Shown piece after piece: positions 17,620 through 26,499 of a stretch of DNA of 64,000 nt. Under the pieces are notes generated by a model. That model was not told where the DNA came from, searched no databases, and saw only the letters and a program-made list of their open reading frames with translations. Origin of the DNA: Evansella clarkii. GTDB taxonomy: Bacteria > Bacillota > Bacilli > Bacillales > Salisediminibacteriaceae. The stretch lies in assembly GCF_002019695.1 (NCBI RefSeq), contig NZ_KV917376.1:4102974-4166973 (forward strand), given 5' to 3'. The position numbers and the translations under genes are program-made. Numbering within the stretch: the first letter of the stretch is position 1; each line of letters starts with the position of its first letter.

Positions 17620-19029
17620 TTAACGTATATTACTGCCCTGGCCTCCATTTGCTCTGTCAGGTACGCGCTGCAGCACCTTCAGTCCGCTTCCCATATCGGA
17701 ACCTAAAATATAATTACGGTCCACATAAACACCCCATATATTCGCCTGGTCAGGAACATAAGAAGCTACCTCAACAGGGTTAGCAGCATCAGAAATATCT
17801 ACTACTCTGATACCGTCAGCATAGTGTGACAGATACAGAGTATTGCCACGAACTTTCGGATCGTGCACTGTAAATGTACCAGGTTCTCTTTCACCGGCTA
17901 CAATCTGTTCAACTGAGTTGGTTGTCCGGAAATCGCTTATTAATACTGGATTTGATTTGTCTTTAATATCGTAGATTCTTGTATATCCCCATCCTCGCTC
18001 ATATTCAGGATCGGCTGGATCCGGATTAAATACCTCTCTCGTTTCAATTAAAATATTACCGCCTTTTGCAAGTGCAGCGGAGTGCGCAGCCCCCTGTACG
18101 TCGGCTTCAAAGGATGTACTCCCTAATACTTGAGGATTTTCCGGATTGGAAATATCAAAGATCACTGTACCTGCGTCCCAGTACGAGACATACGCATATT
18201 TACCAGTTGGATCTGTTATTACACTGTGGGCAAAGGCAATTCTGTCTTTGCCGTATTCATCGGTAAAGTTATATCCGTCATAACCTTCGATATGCTCTCT
18301 TCCATCCCAGTTATAAATAGTTTCCGGGTTTGCCGGATCGGAAACATCGATTATCGAGAAGTCTCCTTGTTCGCCACCTGTATAGAAATCGGCATAAATG
18401 TCAGCTGTAAGTACAAGAGCACGGTTGCCTTGAGTCGTTAAGTATAATTCATGTGTGCCAGTTAAAACTTCCTCAGGAGTTTCCCAGAAGGAAAGGAATT
18501 CAGGATTTGCAGGATCAGTTACATCATAAAGCACTGTACCTCCATTAGAAGCTGCATCCCTGTCACACCTTTGAACACTTACTGCAGCTAAGTCACCAGA
18601 AAAATGAGGTGTGTTAACCCGCTTAACGATCACTTTTTCCTGCCAGGTTCCTGGAATGTCATCAGCGAATACAGCTATCTCCTCAGGATTCCTAGGGTCC
18701 TGCATGTCAAACACTCTGACACCTTCATTGGAGCAAGCTCCACGGTGAGTTCCAAGATAGGCATAGCCCTGGTGTGCGTATACATCTGCTGTAGTTACTC
18801 CTACACCTTTACGTTCTTCAAGGGGAACTGCTGCCACCTCTGATAAATTTGAAAACGTCCGTGAGGTTTCAATTTCAGGCACCCCTCCAAATGTTGCTTC
18901 TCCTGCTTCAACTGTAGTAAATTTACTCGAGTCTACATGTAGTCCGCATGCTATAGCCACTGGGGTTGATACCATTAAAAAAGCTGTTAAGCTTAAAAAC
19001 ATTGTTTTCATCTTTTTAATTTTCAGCAT
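17620..19029 (-). CDS. Secreted LVIVD-repeat protein
   Basis: 469 aa with an N-terminal signal (MKTMFLSLTAFLMVSTPVAIA, then Cys) and repeated VxDISDPANPE/VFDMQDPRNPE blocks of the LVIVD family, predicted to fold as a beta-propeller outside the cell. Function unknown. The ATG at 19029 lies 11 bases from AAGGAG; an out-of-frame ATG four bases earlier sits at better spacing. Confidence 0.85.
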   Translation of the reverse strand: MLKIKKMKTMFLSLTAFLMVSTPVAIACGLHVDSSKFTTVEAGEATFGGVPEIETSRTFSNLSEVAAVPLEERKGVGVTTADVYAHQGYAYLGTHRGACSNEGVRVFDMQDPRNPEEIAVFADDIPGTWQEKVIVKRVNTPHFSGDLAAVSVQRCDRDAASNGGTVLYDVTDPANPEFLSFWETPEEVLTGTHELYLTTQGNRALVLTADIYADFYTGGEQGDFSIIDVSDPANPETIYNWDGREHIEGYDGYNFTDEYGKDRIAFAHSVITDPTGKYAYVSYWDAGTVIFDISNPENPQVLGSTSFEADVQGAAHSAALAKGGNILIETREVFNPDPADPEYERGWGYTRIYDIKDKSNPVLISDFRTTNSVEQIVAGEREPGTFTVHDPKVRGNTLYLSHYADGIRVVDISDAANPVEVASYVPDQANIWGVYVDRNYILGSDMGSGLKVLQRVPDRANGGQGSNIR

Positions 19030-19047
19030 CCATGCAACAGCTCCTTA

Positions 19048-19077
19048 TTATTTATTCAGAAGCAAGGCAACTGCCAA
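19048..19077 (-). CDS. Possible leader peptide before the LVIVD gene
   Basis: An ideal ribosome site (AAGGAGGTGAG) stands three bases before TTG, opening nine codons, MAVALLLNK, that end 18 bases before the LVIVD ATG. Either a short leader peptide or an accidental ORF behind a strong site. The rest of 19078-19287 shows no gene. Confidence 0.35.
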   Translation of the reverse strand: MAVALLLNK

Positions 19078-19287
19078 TTTCTCACCTCCTTATCCAAAAT
19101 AAAAGAATGCCTTCCTTCTGTAACCAAAAGCATTAGTCTTATTTTAGAATATTTTGAATTACCAGTCATTTAATGATACATAAATCATTGCAAACCACAA
19201 GAAAAGTAATAGTATTACTTAACTTATTAGCAAATTGTTGGGAAATAGGTCTTAATCTGTCTGTCACAGAAAGGCAGGCAATAAAAA

Positions 19288-19317
19288 ACGCATGATTTAC
19301 GGAGTAAACCATGCGTC
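19288..19317 (-). terminator. Terminator after the SDR gene
   Basis: On the minus strand GACGCATGGTTTAC pairs with GTAAATCATGCGTTT, followed by a T tract. Confidence 0.85.
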
Positions 19318-19335
19318 CTCTCACATACTGAGGAA

Positions 19336-20415
19336 TCATCTGTATTTTACAATAGTAGTTTTAGATCTTTTATTAGCAAGCCTCCATAATAAAACACCTG
19401 CTCCTGCAGCAGCCAGCATTGTAATCCATGGGTGTTTCACAGCCTTTACATAATAGCTTCTTCCCCTTACCCAGCCTACGTTTGTTCCACGCTCATGTAA
19501 CCCGTAGCCTGCCACATAGAGTGCGTTGTCCTCCTTCGGCTTCGATGGCCTTTTTGCATGCTGTGTACGGGTCATCACCAGAGAATTGACAACATCTCCT
19601 GCTCTAGGAGAGATTGTTCCGATTAAATCGCCCAACCTTGCCTGAGCTCCCACGTACATATCGCTCTTCCGGTTTTCCGCTGAAAATAATATTGCCTCAG
19701 CTACAGCTTCCGGAGGATAGATCATCTCCCCATGGGCAGGCTGCTGTTTCAGATAGCTTACTGCATGCTCATTTAGTGGGGTATCCACTCTTCCTGCATG
19801 AATTAAAGTGACAGAAACAGGCGATTTTTCTGCTTCCAGCTCTCTTCTGATACTCTCCGTCCAGCCATGGAGGGCGTGTTTTGAGGAAGAATATGCCGGC
19901 TGTAAAACTACGCCAACATCACCATATGCACTGCCAACGTTAATTACAGCCCCTGCCTCTCCTCTTTCTTTAAAATGCCTGACCGCCACCCTTGTTCCAT
20001 ATACAGCGCTCCAGAAATTGGTTTCGAACAAATTACGCATATCTCTTATTGTAACCTCTGCCCCTTTTCCGAATATAGCTACACCAGCATTATTCACCCA
20101 CGTGTCAAAACGTCCAAAATGTACAAGGGCTGTTTTAGCAACGTAAGCTACTTCTTCTTCACGGCTCACGTCAGCTTTTACCCAGACTGCTCTGCAGCCT
20201 TCTTTTTCCCTCAGCTCGTCCGTTAATTCCCGCAAAGCTTCTTCATTTCTTGCGGCCAGGACTAGTCTGGCTCCCTTTTTAGCAGCTATTCTTGCTGTAA
20301 CAAGACCGATTCCGCTCGACGCGCCGGTAATGACCATCACCTGTTCACGGAGTTTTTTCAGCTTCATTTTTACTGCTTTGTTGTTCTCATATGTTCCAAT
20401 TTGGCTTTCTTTCAT
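19336..20415 (-). CDS. Short-chain dehydrogenase with C-terminal membrane anchor
   Basis: 359 aa, longer than the usual 250. Rossmann domain with TGASSGIG (residues 30-37), NNAGVA, and catalytic Ser-Tyr-Lys (NVGSAYG ... YSSSKHA). The C-terminal 100 residues are an extension ending in one membrane helix (WITMLAAAGAGVLLWRLA) and a basic tail. Substrate unknown. AGGAGG ribosome site. A small membrane protein gene lies 59 bases upstream on the same strand. Confidence 0.88.
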   Translation of the reverse strand: MKESQIGTYENNKAVKMKLKKLREQVMVITGASSGIGLVTARIAAKKGARLVLAARNEEALRELTDELREKEGCRAVWVKADVSREEEVAYVAKTALVHFGRFDTWVNNAGVAIFGKGAEVTIRDMRNLFETNFWSAVYGTRVAVRHFKERGEAGAVINVGSAYGDVGVVLQPAYSSSKHALHGWTESIRRELEAEKSPVSVTLIHAGRVDTPLNEHAVSYLKQQPAHGEMIYPPEAVAEAILFSAENRKSDMYVGAQARLGDLIGTISPRAGDVVNSLVMTRTQHAKRPSKPKEDNALYVAGYGLHERGTNVGWVRGRSYYVKAVKHPWITMLAAAGAGVLLWRLANKRSKTTIVKYR

Positions 20416-20474
20416 ATTGGGTTTCCTCCTTTTAAAGGGGATAAAAGGTTACTAAATGAAAACCAAGAGGTAAG

Positions 20475-20624
20475 CTAAAGACTATGGTCTTCTCTATCTT
20501 TATTTTTCTGCCTCGACCATCTCCGGATTAACCTTATAAGACCGTAAATGGCTATTCCAAAAACCACTGCCCCAAGAGCAAGGGGAAAGATCATCCACCA
20601 GCCCATCAGTTCTGTATCTACCAT
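20475..20624 (-). CDS. Small single-pass membrane protein (49 aa)
   Basis: Short ORF with a good AGAGGGGG ribosome site. It starts MVDTELMGWWMIFPLALGAV, continues as one hydrophobic helix (about 9-31), and has a strongly basic then mixed-charge tail (RLIRRWSRQKNKDRED). Same strand and 59 bases before the SDR gene, possibly one operon. No family recognised. Confidence 0.7.
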   Translation of the reverse strand: MVDTELMGWWMIFPLALGAVVFGIAIYGLIRLIRRWSRQKNKDREDHSL

Positions 20625-20680
20625 ACTTTTCCCCCTCTCTATTGTCCTTTATGTGTTTGTTTCCCTTACAACTGCAAAAC

Positions 20681-20715
20681 AAAAAGCCTCTTTCATCCGA
20701 AAGAGGCGCTTTTTA
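20681..20715. terminator. Hairpin terminator
   Basis: AAAAAGCCTCTTTC-atc-CGAAAGAGGCGCTTTTT; works on either strand and probably ends the leftward ECF operon. The ~95 bases between it and the stop at 20812 show no gene. Confidence 0.85.
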
Positions 20716-20811
20716 CAGTGCATATTAATATAAAATCGGTAAACTACTAATTTAGCTTAAACACTTTCTGCCACTATTAATGATACTTGAAACTCTTTTT
20801 CGCCCTCTTCC

Positions 20812-22014
20812 TTAAAGGGAAAGTTCCCCTACATTTTTTAAAGTAACTGAGTCACCGTTTCTCTTCTTCTCCGCTTCAATAATTCTCCCGGTATTAACTC
20901 GAACCAGACTCTGCAGGCTGCCTTTCAGTTGCTTCTCCTGAATAATAATCTCGCTCAGTACATCCACAGCAGCAACCTTCTCCTTTAACACATCCCCTTT
21001 TACATCCTTCTGAAGGGTCAGCTGCCCGTCGACGATAAAATTCACCGGTTTTTCCAGTGCAAGAAACTCCTCATTGGACCATGTTTCATCGTCTCTGATC
21101 AATACAAAGCTGTGCTCGTAAGGGAGAATTTCTGCTTCAATATTGGTAATCTCGTACATGATATCTTCCAGCGATTCATGGCAGACGATATAGGAGGAGG
21201 TCTGAATATTTGTAAATGTCTTGCTGATAAGCTCTCTTGTTACATCCGCTTCAAAAATAATCGGCCTCTTTGTAAAAACCTTTTTGCTCTTAAACCGGCG
21301 GACAGACCGGGAATTGATTCTCGTAAGTTTCGAAAAAACCTCGTACCCGGCTGGTGTAACTTCCACGACTCCGGTTATATCTGCCTTTTTTCTGTAAAAC
21401 TCTGTTTCCTGTTCAGCATACAAATTCAAAACGCCGTTAACTTCCAGCTTGTTAAGCTTTTCATTAAATTTCTTCATGTCTAAATCCCTGGCGAGCTTGA
21501 GTACACCGTTCACAAGAAGATTCACATTCTCCTCCTGACCGTCGAGATACGTGTTTGTTAAGGTGAATTCTCCATTTTCAATTCGGGGAGGTGCCCCTTC
21601 ATAAACGCTTACACTGATAGTCCCATCGGTAACAGTACTGCTGGCCGGCCCCGACAAGTGCGACGGTGCATACACTTTTCCAATCCCGGTAATCATTAAT
21701 TTTTCTTTGGAAATTTGTTCAGGATCAATATTTTTATCAAAAATAACAACTCCGATAATAAACAGCTTCATAGTATCCTTAATGGAGGCGAGGTAACCTT
21801 TGTCAATTGTCAGTACCCCCTGGTGTAACTGGGCCCCTTCCGGTAATTCCTTGCTTTTTCCAATATTGCCGATGTTCAGCCTGGTTAAGAAATGAGCCGT
21901 TTCAGGCCGGTAAAGCACCACCCCTGCATTGCTGATTTCATCAATTCCCTGGATACTCTCTTCTGTTGCCTTTGTTAAATCTAAAACTCCAACATTTCCA
22001 ATAATCTGGCCCAT
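20812..22014 (-). CDS. Repeat protein coupled to an ECF sigma factor
   Basis: 400 aa, not recognised by name. Contains at least nine short segments of the form hydrophobic-x-G-hydrophobic (IIGNVGVLDL, LFIIGVVIFD, LLVNGVLKLA, LEVNGVLNLY, ADITGVVEVT, FIVDGQLTLQ), spaced about 30-45 residues, suggesting a beta-helix or bactofilin-like fold. No signal peptide or membrane helix. The ATG overlaps the sigma gene stop (TAATG), so it is translationally coupled. It could be a non-membrane regulator of the sigma factor or a polymer-forming effector. Confidence 0.6.
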   Translation of the reverse strand: MGQIIGNVGVLDLTKATEESIQGIDEISNAGVVLYRPETAHFLTRLNIGNIGKSKELPEGAQLHQGVLTIDKGYLASIKDTMKLFIIGVVIFDKNIDPEQISKEKLMITGIGKVYAPSHLSGPASSTVTDGTISVSVYEGAPPRIENGEFTLTNTYLDGQEENVNLLVNGVLKLARDLDMKKFNEKLNKLEVNGVLNLYAEQETEFYRKKADITGVVEVTPAGYEVFSKLTRINSRSVRRFKSKKVFTKRPIIFEADVTRELISKTFTNIQTSSYIVCHESLEDIMYEITNIEAEILPYEHSFVLIRDDETWSNEEFLALEKPVNFIVDGQLTLQKDVKGDVLKEKVAAVDVLSEIIIQEKQLKGSLQSLVRVNTGRIIEAEKKRNGDSVTLKNVGELSL

Positions 22015-22478
22015 TATTTTTCCTCCTCTAATATTTTTCTTAATCTGCTTATAGCCTGGCGGAGCTTATATCTTACTGTAGAATCCGGCAGTCCGAGCTG
22101 AGTGCCGATCTCTTTGCTGGAAAGGCCAAGCCAGTATCGTTTAAAAACAATATCACTGAATTCATTAGGCAGCTGAGACAGCAGTTCTGTTATTTCAAGG
22201 TGGTCAGCTGCAATTACCCGTGCCGGCAATACGATATCATCCTCCCACTCTGTCAGCCGTTTTTCTTTTCTCCGCTCATCGATAAGCTGATTTTTCATCA
22301 CCCGGTAAAACCATGCACGCTGCTTGTATTCCGGGAGGCTAAGTAGTTTTTCTTCCTGCCAGGCTTTAACTAAAGCAATTTGCACGAGATCGTTCGCCTC
22401 CTGTTCATGCCTTGAAACAGACCGGGCAAAACGGAACAGATCGTCTTTTAAGTTTTCATATAAGACTGTAACATTCAT
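22014..22478 (-). CDS. ECF-type RNA polymerase sigma factor
   Basis: About 154 aa from the ATG at 22478; an in-frame TTG at 22580 would add 34 residues unlike sigma factors. Region 2 is seen at LFRFARSVSRHEQEANDLVQIALVKAW and region 4 at FSDIVFKRYWLGLSSKEIGTQLGLPDSTVRYKLRQA. No classic transmembrane anti-sigma gene follows; a coupled cytosolic repeat protein does. Confidence 0.88.
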   Translation of the reverse strand: MNVTVLYENLKDDLFRFARSVSRHEQEANDLVQIALVKAWQEEKLLSLPEYKQRAWFYRVMKNQLIDERRKEKRLTEWEDDIVLPARVIAADHLEITELLSQLPNEFSDIVFKRYWLGLSSKEIGTQLGLPDSTVRYKLRQAISRLRKILEEEK

Positions 22479-22626
22479 AAACTCACTCACTTCTTTTTTG
22501 GCTTTTAAAATCCCTTTCAAATGCCCGTGTCCCGGTTCTGTGTCTGGTTTTTGCTGCTCTTCATATAGATAACGTTTCAAATACGAAAAGTGTTGGAGAA
22601 AAATAAAAATTTTTTATTTAAGCAAA

Positions 22627-22661
22627 GAAACCATCTGCAGGAGCGTCCCACAGATGGTCTT
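22627..22661 (-). terminator. Terminator after the S9 peptidase gene
   Basis: On the minus strand AAAGACCATCTG pairs with CAGATGGTTTCTTT around the loop. Confidence 0.75.
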
Positions 22662-22667
22662 TATTAA

Positions 22668-24461
22668 TTATTGATGCTTATCTAAAAAGTCGATAATCTG
22701 CTTATATACTTTGATTTCGTTTTCTTTTTTAGAAAAGCCGTGGCCTTCATCATCAAGCACTAAGTAGTCCACCTCTGTGCCCTGTTCCTTCAGCTTCTCT
22801 ACTATTTGATCCGACTCTTCTTTTACAACACGCGGGTCGTTCGCCCCCTGAATAACGAGCATTGGCTTTCTCATGGAATCTAAGTAAGTGATAGGCGAAT
22901 CTTTTTCGAAGCGCTCTTTATCCCGCTCCGGATCCCCGACCCATTTATCCATGATCGGCTTCCAGTGTTCAGGCACGGACTTAACAAATGTAAACAGGTT
23001 AGAAACCCCAAAGATATCAATAACCGCTTTAAAATACTCCGGATGGCGGCCGGCAAGGAGCAGCGTCATATATCCGCCATAGCTTCCTCCAAGAACGAAG
23101 AGTTTGTCTCTGTCGCTTTTTCCAGTCTCGAAAAGCCACTCAATTCCAGCAACACAGTCAAGGCGTGGACCTTCACCCCAGTCACGTTCCACAAGCTTTA
23201 CAAACGTGGCTCCATAGCCGGTACTTCCCCGGAAGTTTGGTGCGAAAATGGAATATCCACGGTTTAGCAGGCACTGGAACATAGCCCGGAACATTTTTCT
23301 CTCCGCAGCCTGAGGACCGCCGTGGGGCCAGAAAATTACATGGCCATTATCCTGCTCCGGTTTTGCCTTAAACCAAAGGGCTTCGATTTCCTTCCCGTCG
23401 AATGAGGAATAAGAAACGACCTCCGGATCCACCATCTCCTCCTGGGACACACCAAGCACACGGTTATCCGTCACCTTTTCCCATTCACCGTTTTTTGTCG
23501 TCCGGTAAATATTGAAAGGTTCCACTGCAGTACGGCCCACAAGATAGGCGTTTCCGTTTTTGGAAACGGTGAATCCATCAACTTGTGTAACTGGGGACGA
23601 AAGACGCTCCGGTTCAGAGTCCCCGGCTTTCATCTTATAAATAAAATCTTCCACGCCTGTTTCCGTGACGATATAAACTGTTTCTGACCCCTTATGCCAC
23701 TTCAGAGTCGAAGCACTTTCATTTTCAAATTCTGCAAAGCGCTCATGATTTCCGGTGCGGATATTGTATTTCATGACATAATCAAACTCTGCTTCATCAT
23801 TAGTGATATATATAATTTCATCATCAGAAATAAACGCAGCATCTCCAAACACATGAACGCGCTCCGGATCCTTAGAAATGGCTGTCATTTCGCCTGACTC
23901 CAGGTTCAGCAAATATCCAACGGTGTATGTATTAGCATAAAATTTAATTATTACAGCATATTTTTCGTCCTGAGATACGGAGCCAATATAAGTGGCAGCC
24001 CCATCACCTGAATATAACTCCTCATGCCTGTCTTCGCTGATATGATAAACGAAACCTTTTAAAAACTGAGGATTATCCTTGCTCGTCACATAGTAGAGCC
24101 TCTCCCCGTCTTTACTTAAATGGGCGAAAAAATATTTATCGTTCTCATCAGCTTCAATCAGCTTTTTCGGCTTTCCGCCTTCAAAAGGAAAAGCATATAT
24201 ATGATGGTTTTCATCTCCATCCCGGTCAAATCCCCCCAGTACAAAACGCTCTTTCGGATCCGCTTTCAGAAAGCTGCACGATTGCTCTGTATGGCCAAAC
24301 ATATATGGATACCCTCTGTCCATATCCATCGCCCATACATTCATCTTCCCGTTCAGGTTGCTGGAAAAAATAAGTTTCTTTTCGTCATCAGTTACCGTGA
24401 ATTGAGTAATCACGTACGTCTGAAAAAACTGTTCTACTGTTGGCTTTTCAAATTTTATCAA
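22668..24461 (-). CDS. S9-family prolyl oligopeptidase / acylaminoacyl peptidase
   Basis: 597 aa. The N-terminal ~340 residues form a beta-propeller (repeats such as RFVLGGFDRDGDENHHIY). The alpha/beta-hydrolase domain carries the triad Ser in GGSYGGYMTLL, Asp in GANDPRV and His in DDEGHGF. No signal peptide, so cytosolic. TTG start after GAGAGGATG. The first codons (LIKFEKPTVEQFF) follow directly. Confidence 0.92.
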   Translation of the reverse strand: MIKFEKPTVEQFFQTYVITQFTVTDDEKKLIFSSNLNGKMNVWAMDMDRGYPYMFGHTEQSCSFLKADPKERFVLGGFDRDGDENHHIYAFPFEGGKPKKLIEADENDKYFFAHLSKDGERLYYVTSKDNPQFLKGFVYHISEDRHEELYSGDGAATYIGSVSQDEKYAVIIKFYANTYTVGYLLNLESGEMTAISKDPERVHVFGDAAFISDDEIIYITNDEAEFDYVMKYNIRTGNHERFAEFENESASTLKWHKGSETVYIVTETGVEDFIYKMKAGDSEPERLSSPVTQVDGFTVSKNGNAYLVGRTAVEPFNIYRTTKNGEWEKVTDNRVLGVSQEEMVDPEVVSYSSFDGKEIEALWFKAKPEQDNGHVIFWPHGGPQAAERKMFRAMFQCLLNRGYSIFAPNFRGSTGYGATFVKLVERDWGEGPRLDCVAGIEWLFETGKSDRDKLFVLGGSYGGYMTLLLAGRHPEYFKAVIDIFGVSNLFTFVKSVPEHWKPIMDKWVGDPERDKERFEKDSPITYLDSMRKPMLVIQGANDPRVVKEESDQIVEKLKEQGTEVDYLVLDDEGHGFSKKENEIKVYKQIIDFLDKHQ

Positions 24462-24789
24462 CAGACTTCATCCTCTCTAAGTTTCCATAAAATATAAACC
24501 GCATTTCCTCAAATTTACCACTGTATGAAAATATGGTCAATTCTGAATTTACATTATTTTTCAGTTAATATATCTCTATGGTACTATGTTTCCTCAATGA
24601 ACAGTATAGAGAAGGTGAGGGAAAATTATTATACTTGTGGAAAGTGAAGCTATTCTGTGGAGCACAACAACAGAGCCTCTAAATATCTTGCCGGTTTGTG
24701 GGGATATAGGAAATTATAAAAAGGATGGCAGCGAAGTTCCTGACTGGGTCATCTATGGACTAGTAATATTATCAGGATTGATTGTGGAA
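24462..24789. other. Intergenic stretch without a clear gene
   Basis: A/T-rich stretch. A rightward ORF opening at 24637 (GTG) runs through the terminator and antisense to the small gene at 24846-25010, and its ribosome site is too far away, so I do not call it. Confidence 0.5.
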
Positions 24790-24842
24790 AAAGCGTGCCG
24801 GGAAAAAGGAATATTGACCTTTTCCTTCGGCACGCTCTTTTT
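24790..24842 (-). terminator. Strong terminator after the small membrane protein gene
   Basis: Minus strand AAAAAGAGCGTGCCGAAGG... pairs with CCCGGCACGCTTTTT, a long stem with an inner extension and flanking T tract. Confidence 0.9.
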
Positions 24843-24845
24843 CGT

Positions 24846-25010
24846 CTACCAGATTCTCTCTCCGAGAAATAAACCGAATCTGTAAGATATTAAAAAGAAG
24901 ACGACAACCACAATTATGGCTGATACAATCGCAAGAAATCTGTGTTCTCTATAGGCAAACTCCATAAAACCGCCTGCTTTATTAATAAAATGATTTATTT
25001 TTTTGACCAT
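24846..25010 (-). CDS. Small membrane protein (54 aa)
   Basis: ATG at 25010 after GGAGAG. Basic N-terminus (MVKKINHFINKAGGFMEF), then AYREHRFLAIVS and one long hydrophobic helix (about 27-42, AIIVVVVFFLI), ending GERIW. Directly followed by a strong terminator, which supports it as a real transcript. No family recognised. Confidence 0.72.
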   Translation of the reverse strand: MVKKINHFINKAGGFMEFAYREHRFLAIVSAIIVVVVFFLISYRFGLFLGERIW

Positions 25011-25114
25011 GAGTATCTCTCCTAAACAATAAGCTTCCGATTAATATCGTACCAGTTTTTTTATAACTTTGCAGGGTGTTTTTTGGGCGGGGTCAATGGG
25101 GGGTTATGGGCGGA

Positions 25115-25218
25115 TATCGGCGCATCGCCGATATAGCACTGCAGTTCGCCGATAAAATCTGAATTTCGCCGATATATTAAGCACTTTCGCCGATAAAACA
25201 AAATTTTCGCCGATAAAC
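25115..25218. repeat. Left 104-bp direct repeat of the NERD cassette (CGCCGAT array)
   Basis: Begins with the inverted pair TATCGGCG-cat-CGCCGATA; CGCCGATA then recurs every 20-21 bp (five copies in the same orientation). The same 104 bases, with one A/G difference, recur at 26309-26412 on the other side of the NERD gene. Confidence 0.95.
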
Positions 25219-25299
25219 TAAAAATACTACGTACTTTAAGAAGGATTCCTGCAAGTTAAGGCGAATTTATTAGCTACTACATAAAAGGAGGCATACGTC

Positions 25300-26289
25300 T
25301 TGTTCATAAAACCTCGCAAACTCCCCATCAAAACGAAAAAACTTATTGCTTTAGCTAGGAGACTTCCCCCGCAGCACCCTCAATATCCTGCAGCAGAAAG
25401 AGACACGGCAATTAACCTCGCAGCCCATCGGGGAGAAAACTCTCTTAATTACTACCTCAGCTTTCTCCCAGAAAAAGAATACCTTATTCTCCACCACATC
25501 AGGTTAAAAGGCGCCACTTATTTTTTCCAGATGGACACGCTTCTCCTCACTTCTGCTTTCATCCTTATCTTAGAAACAAAAACAATTAACGGAACGCTTT
25601 TATTCGATGAAAAGTTCAGGCAGATGATTCGCTATTCTTCTGCAGGAGAAGAACAGGCATTCAAGGACCCTATCACTCAAGTGAACCACCAGGCTTCCCA
25701 GCTCGCAGACTGGCTCAAAAAATTTAAATTCCCCGCAGTACCAATAGAAACACTCGTGGTGAACGCAAACCAGCAGACAATTTTAAAAAGCAGCCCCGGC
25801 AGCACCAATGCTCCCAGGAAAGTTGTCCAAAGCGCTGATTTAATTAACCGCATCCACCATTTAAAAAATAACCGCCATTTACCCCACTTGACTCCTAAAG
25901 ATCTCCGCAAGCTTTCTAAACTGCTTCTGAAATACCATATTGATGAAAACCCAGATCTTCTGAGAAACTATAAGATTAATAAAAATGAATTAATCCAGGG
26001 CGTTTATTGTCCCAGCTGCAAAAAAGTACCTATGAAAAGGGTTCACGGCAGCTGGCTGTGCCTTCAGTGCGGCACATTGTCTAACACTGCCCACCTGGCC
26101 GCATTCCAGGATTACGGACTCCTTGTAAACCAGACTATGACCAATCTGGAAGTACGAAAATTCTTAAATATAGACTCTGCCTATACTGTAAAACGGTTAT
26201 TAGCTAAATTAGAGCTTCCTTTTGAAGGAACAAATAAGGCGAGAAAATATACTTTAACCGATGCATTTTTAGAAAAAGAATTGAGTTGA
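25300..26289 (+). CDS. NERD-domain (nuclease-related) protein with Zn-ribbon and HTH
   Basis: 329 aa. NERD domain at about 40-150: HRGENSLNYYL, then Asp79 and Glu92-x-Lys94 (LETKTINGT), the acidic/lysine pattern of PD-(D/E)xK-like nucleases. Zinc ribbon with Cys237/240 and Cys254/257 (CPSC...CLQC), then a C-terminal helix-turn-helix-like region (NLEVRKFLNIDSAYTVKRL). TTG start eight bases after AAGGAGG. Flanked on both sides by 104-bp direct repeats. Same layout, N-terminus (xxKPR) and D-x12-E-x-K spacing as the protein at 62999-63919. Nuclease activity is inferred. Confidence 0.82.
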   Translation: MFIKPRKLPIKTKKLIALARRLPPQHPQYPAAERDTAINLAAHRGENSLNYYLSFLPEKEYLILHHIRLKGATYFFQMDTLLLTSAFILILETKTINGTLLFDEKFRQMIRYSSAGEEQAFKDPITQVNHQASQLADWLKKFKFPAVPIETLVVNANQQTILKSSPGSTNAPRKVVQSADLINRIHHLKNNRHLPHLTPKDLRKLSKLLLKYHIDENPDLLRNYKINKNELIQGVYCPSCKKVPMKRVHGSWLCLQCGTLSNTAHLAAFQDYGLLVNQTMTNLEVRKFLNIDSAYTVKRLLAKLELPFEGTNKARKYTLTDAFLEKELS

Positions 26290-26308
26290 AACAAGAGATA
26301 CTTAAACT

Positions 26309-26412
26309 TATCGGCGCATCGCCGATATAGCACTGCAGTTCGCCGATAAAATCTGAATTTCGCCGATATATTAGGCACTTTCGCCGATAAAACAAAATTT
26401 TCGCCGATAAAC
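26309..26412. repeat. Right 104-bp direct repeat of the NERD cassette
   Basis: Matches 25115-25218 at 103 of 104 positions, in the same orientation, starting 20 bases after the NERD stop codon. Confidence 0.95.
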
Positions 26413-26462
26413 CAACTATCAATACATCTACCCTCCTGACAAACACTGAATTAAATAAACAA

Positions 26463-26486
26463 CAACCCGCCATCACGGCGGGTTGC
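26463..26486 (-). terminator. Terminator after the flavin reductase gene
   Basis: AACCCGCC-atca/tgat-GGCGGGTT stem, followed on the minus strand by a T-rich stretch. Confidence 0.85.
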
Positions 26487-26499
26487 TATACGCTAAATC

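Noticed and set aside
24637-24885. 82-aa rightward ORF
   Set aside because: The GTG is far from the ribosome-like site, and the ORF crosses a strong terminator and the antisense of a better-supported small gene.
25115-26412. CRISPR array
   Set aside because: The repeated core is only 7-9 bp at ~21-bp pitch, the whole block is duplicated including the spacers, and no cas genes are present.
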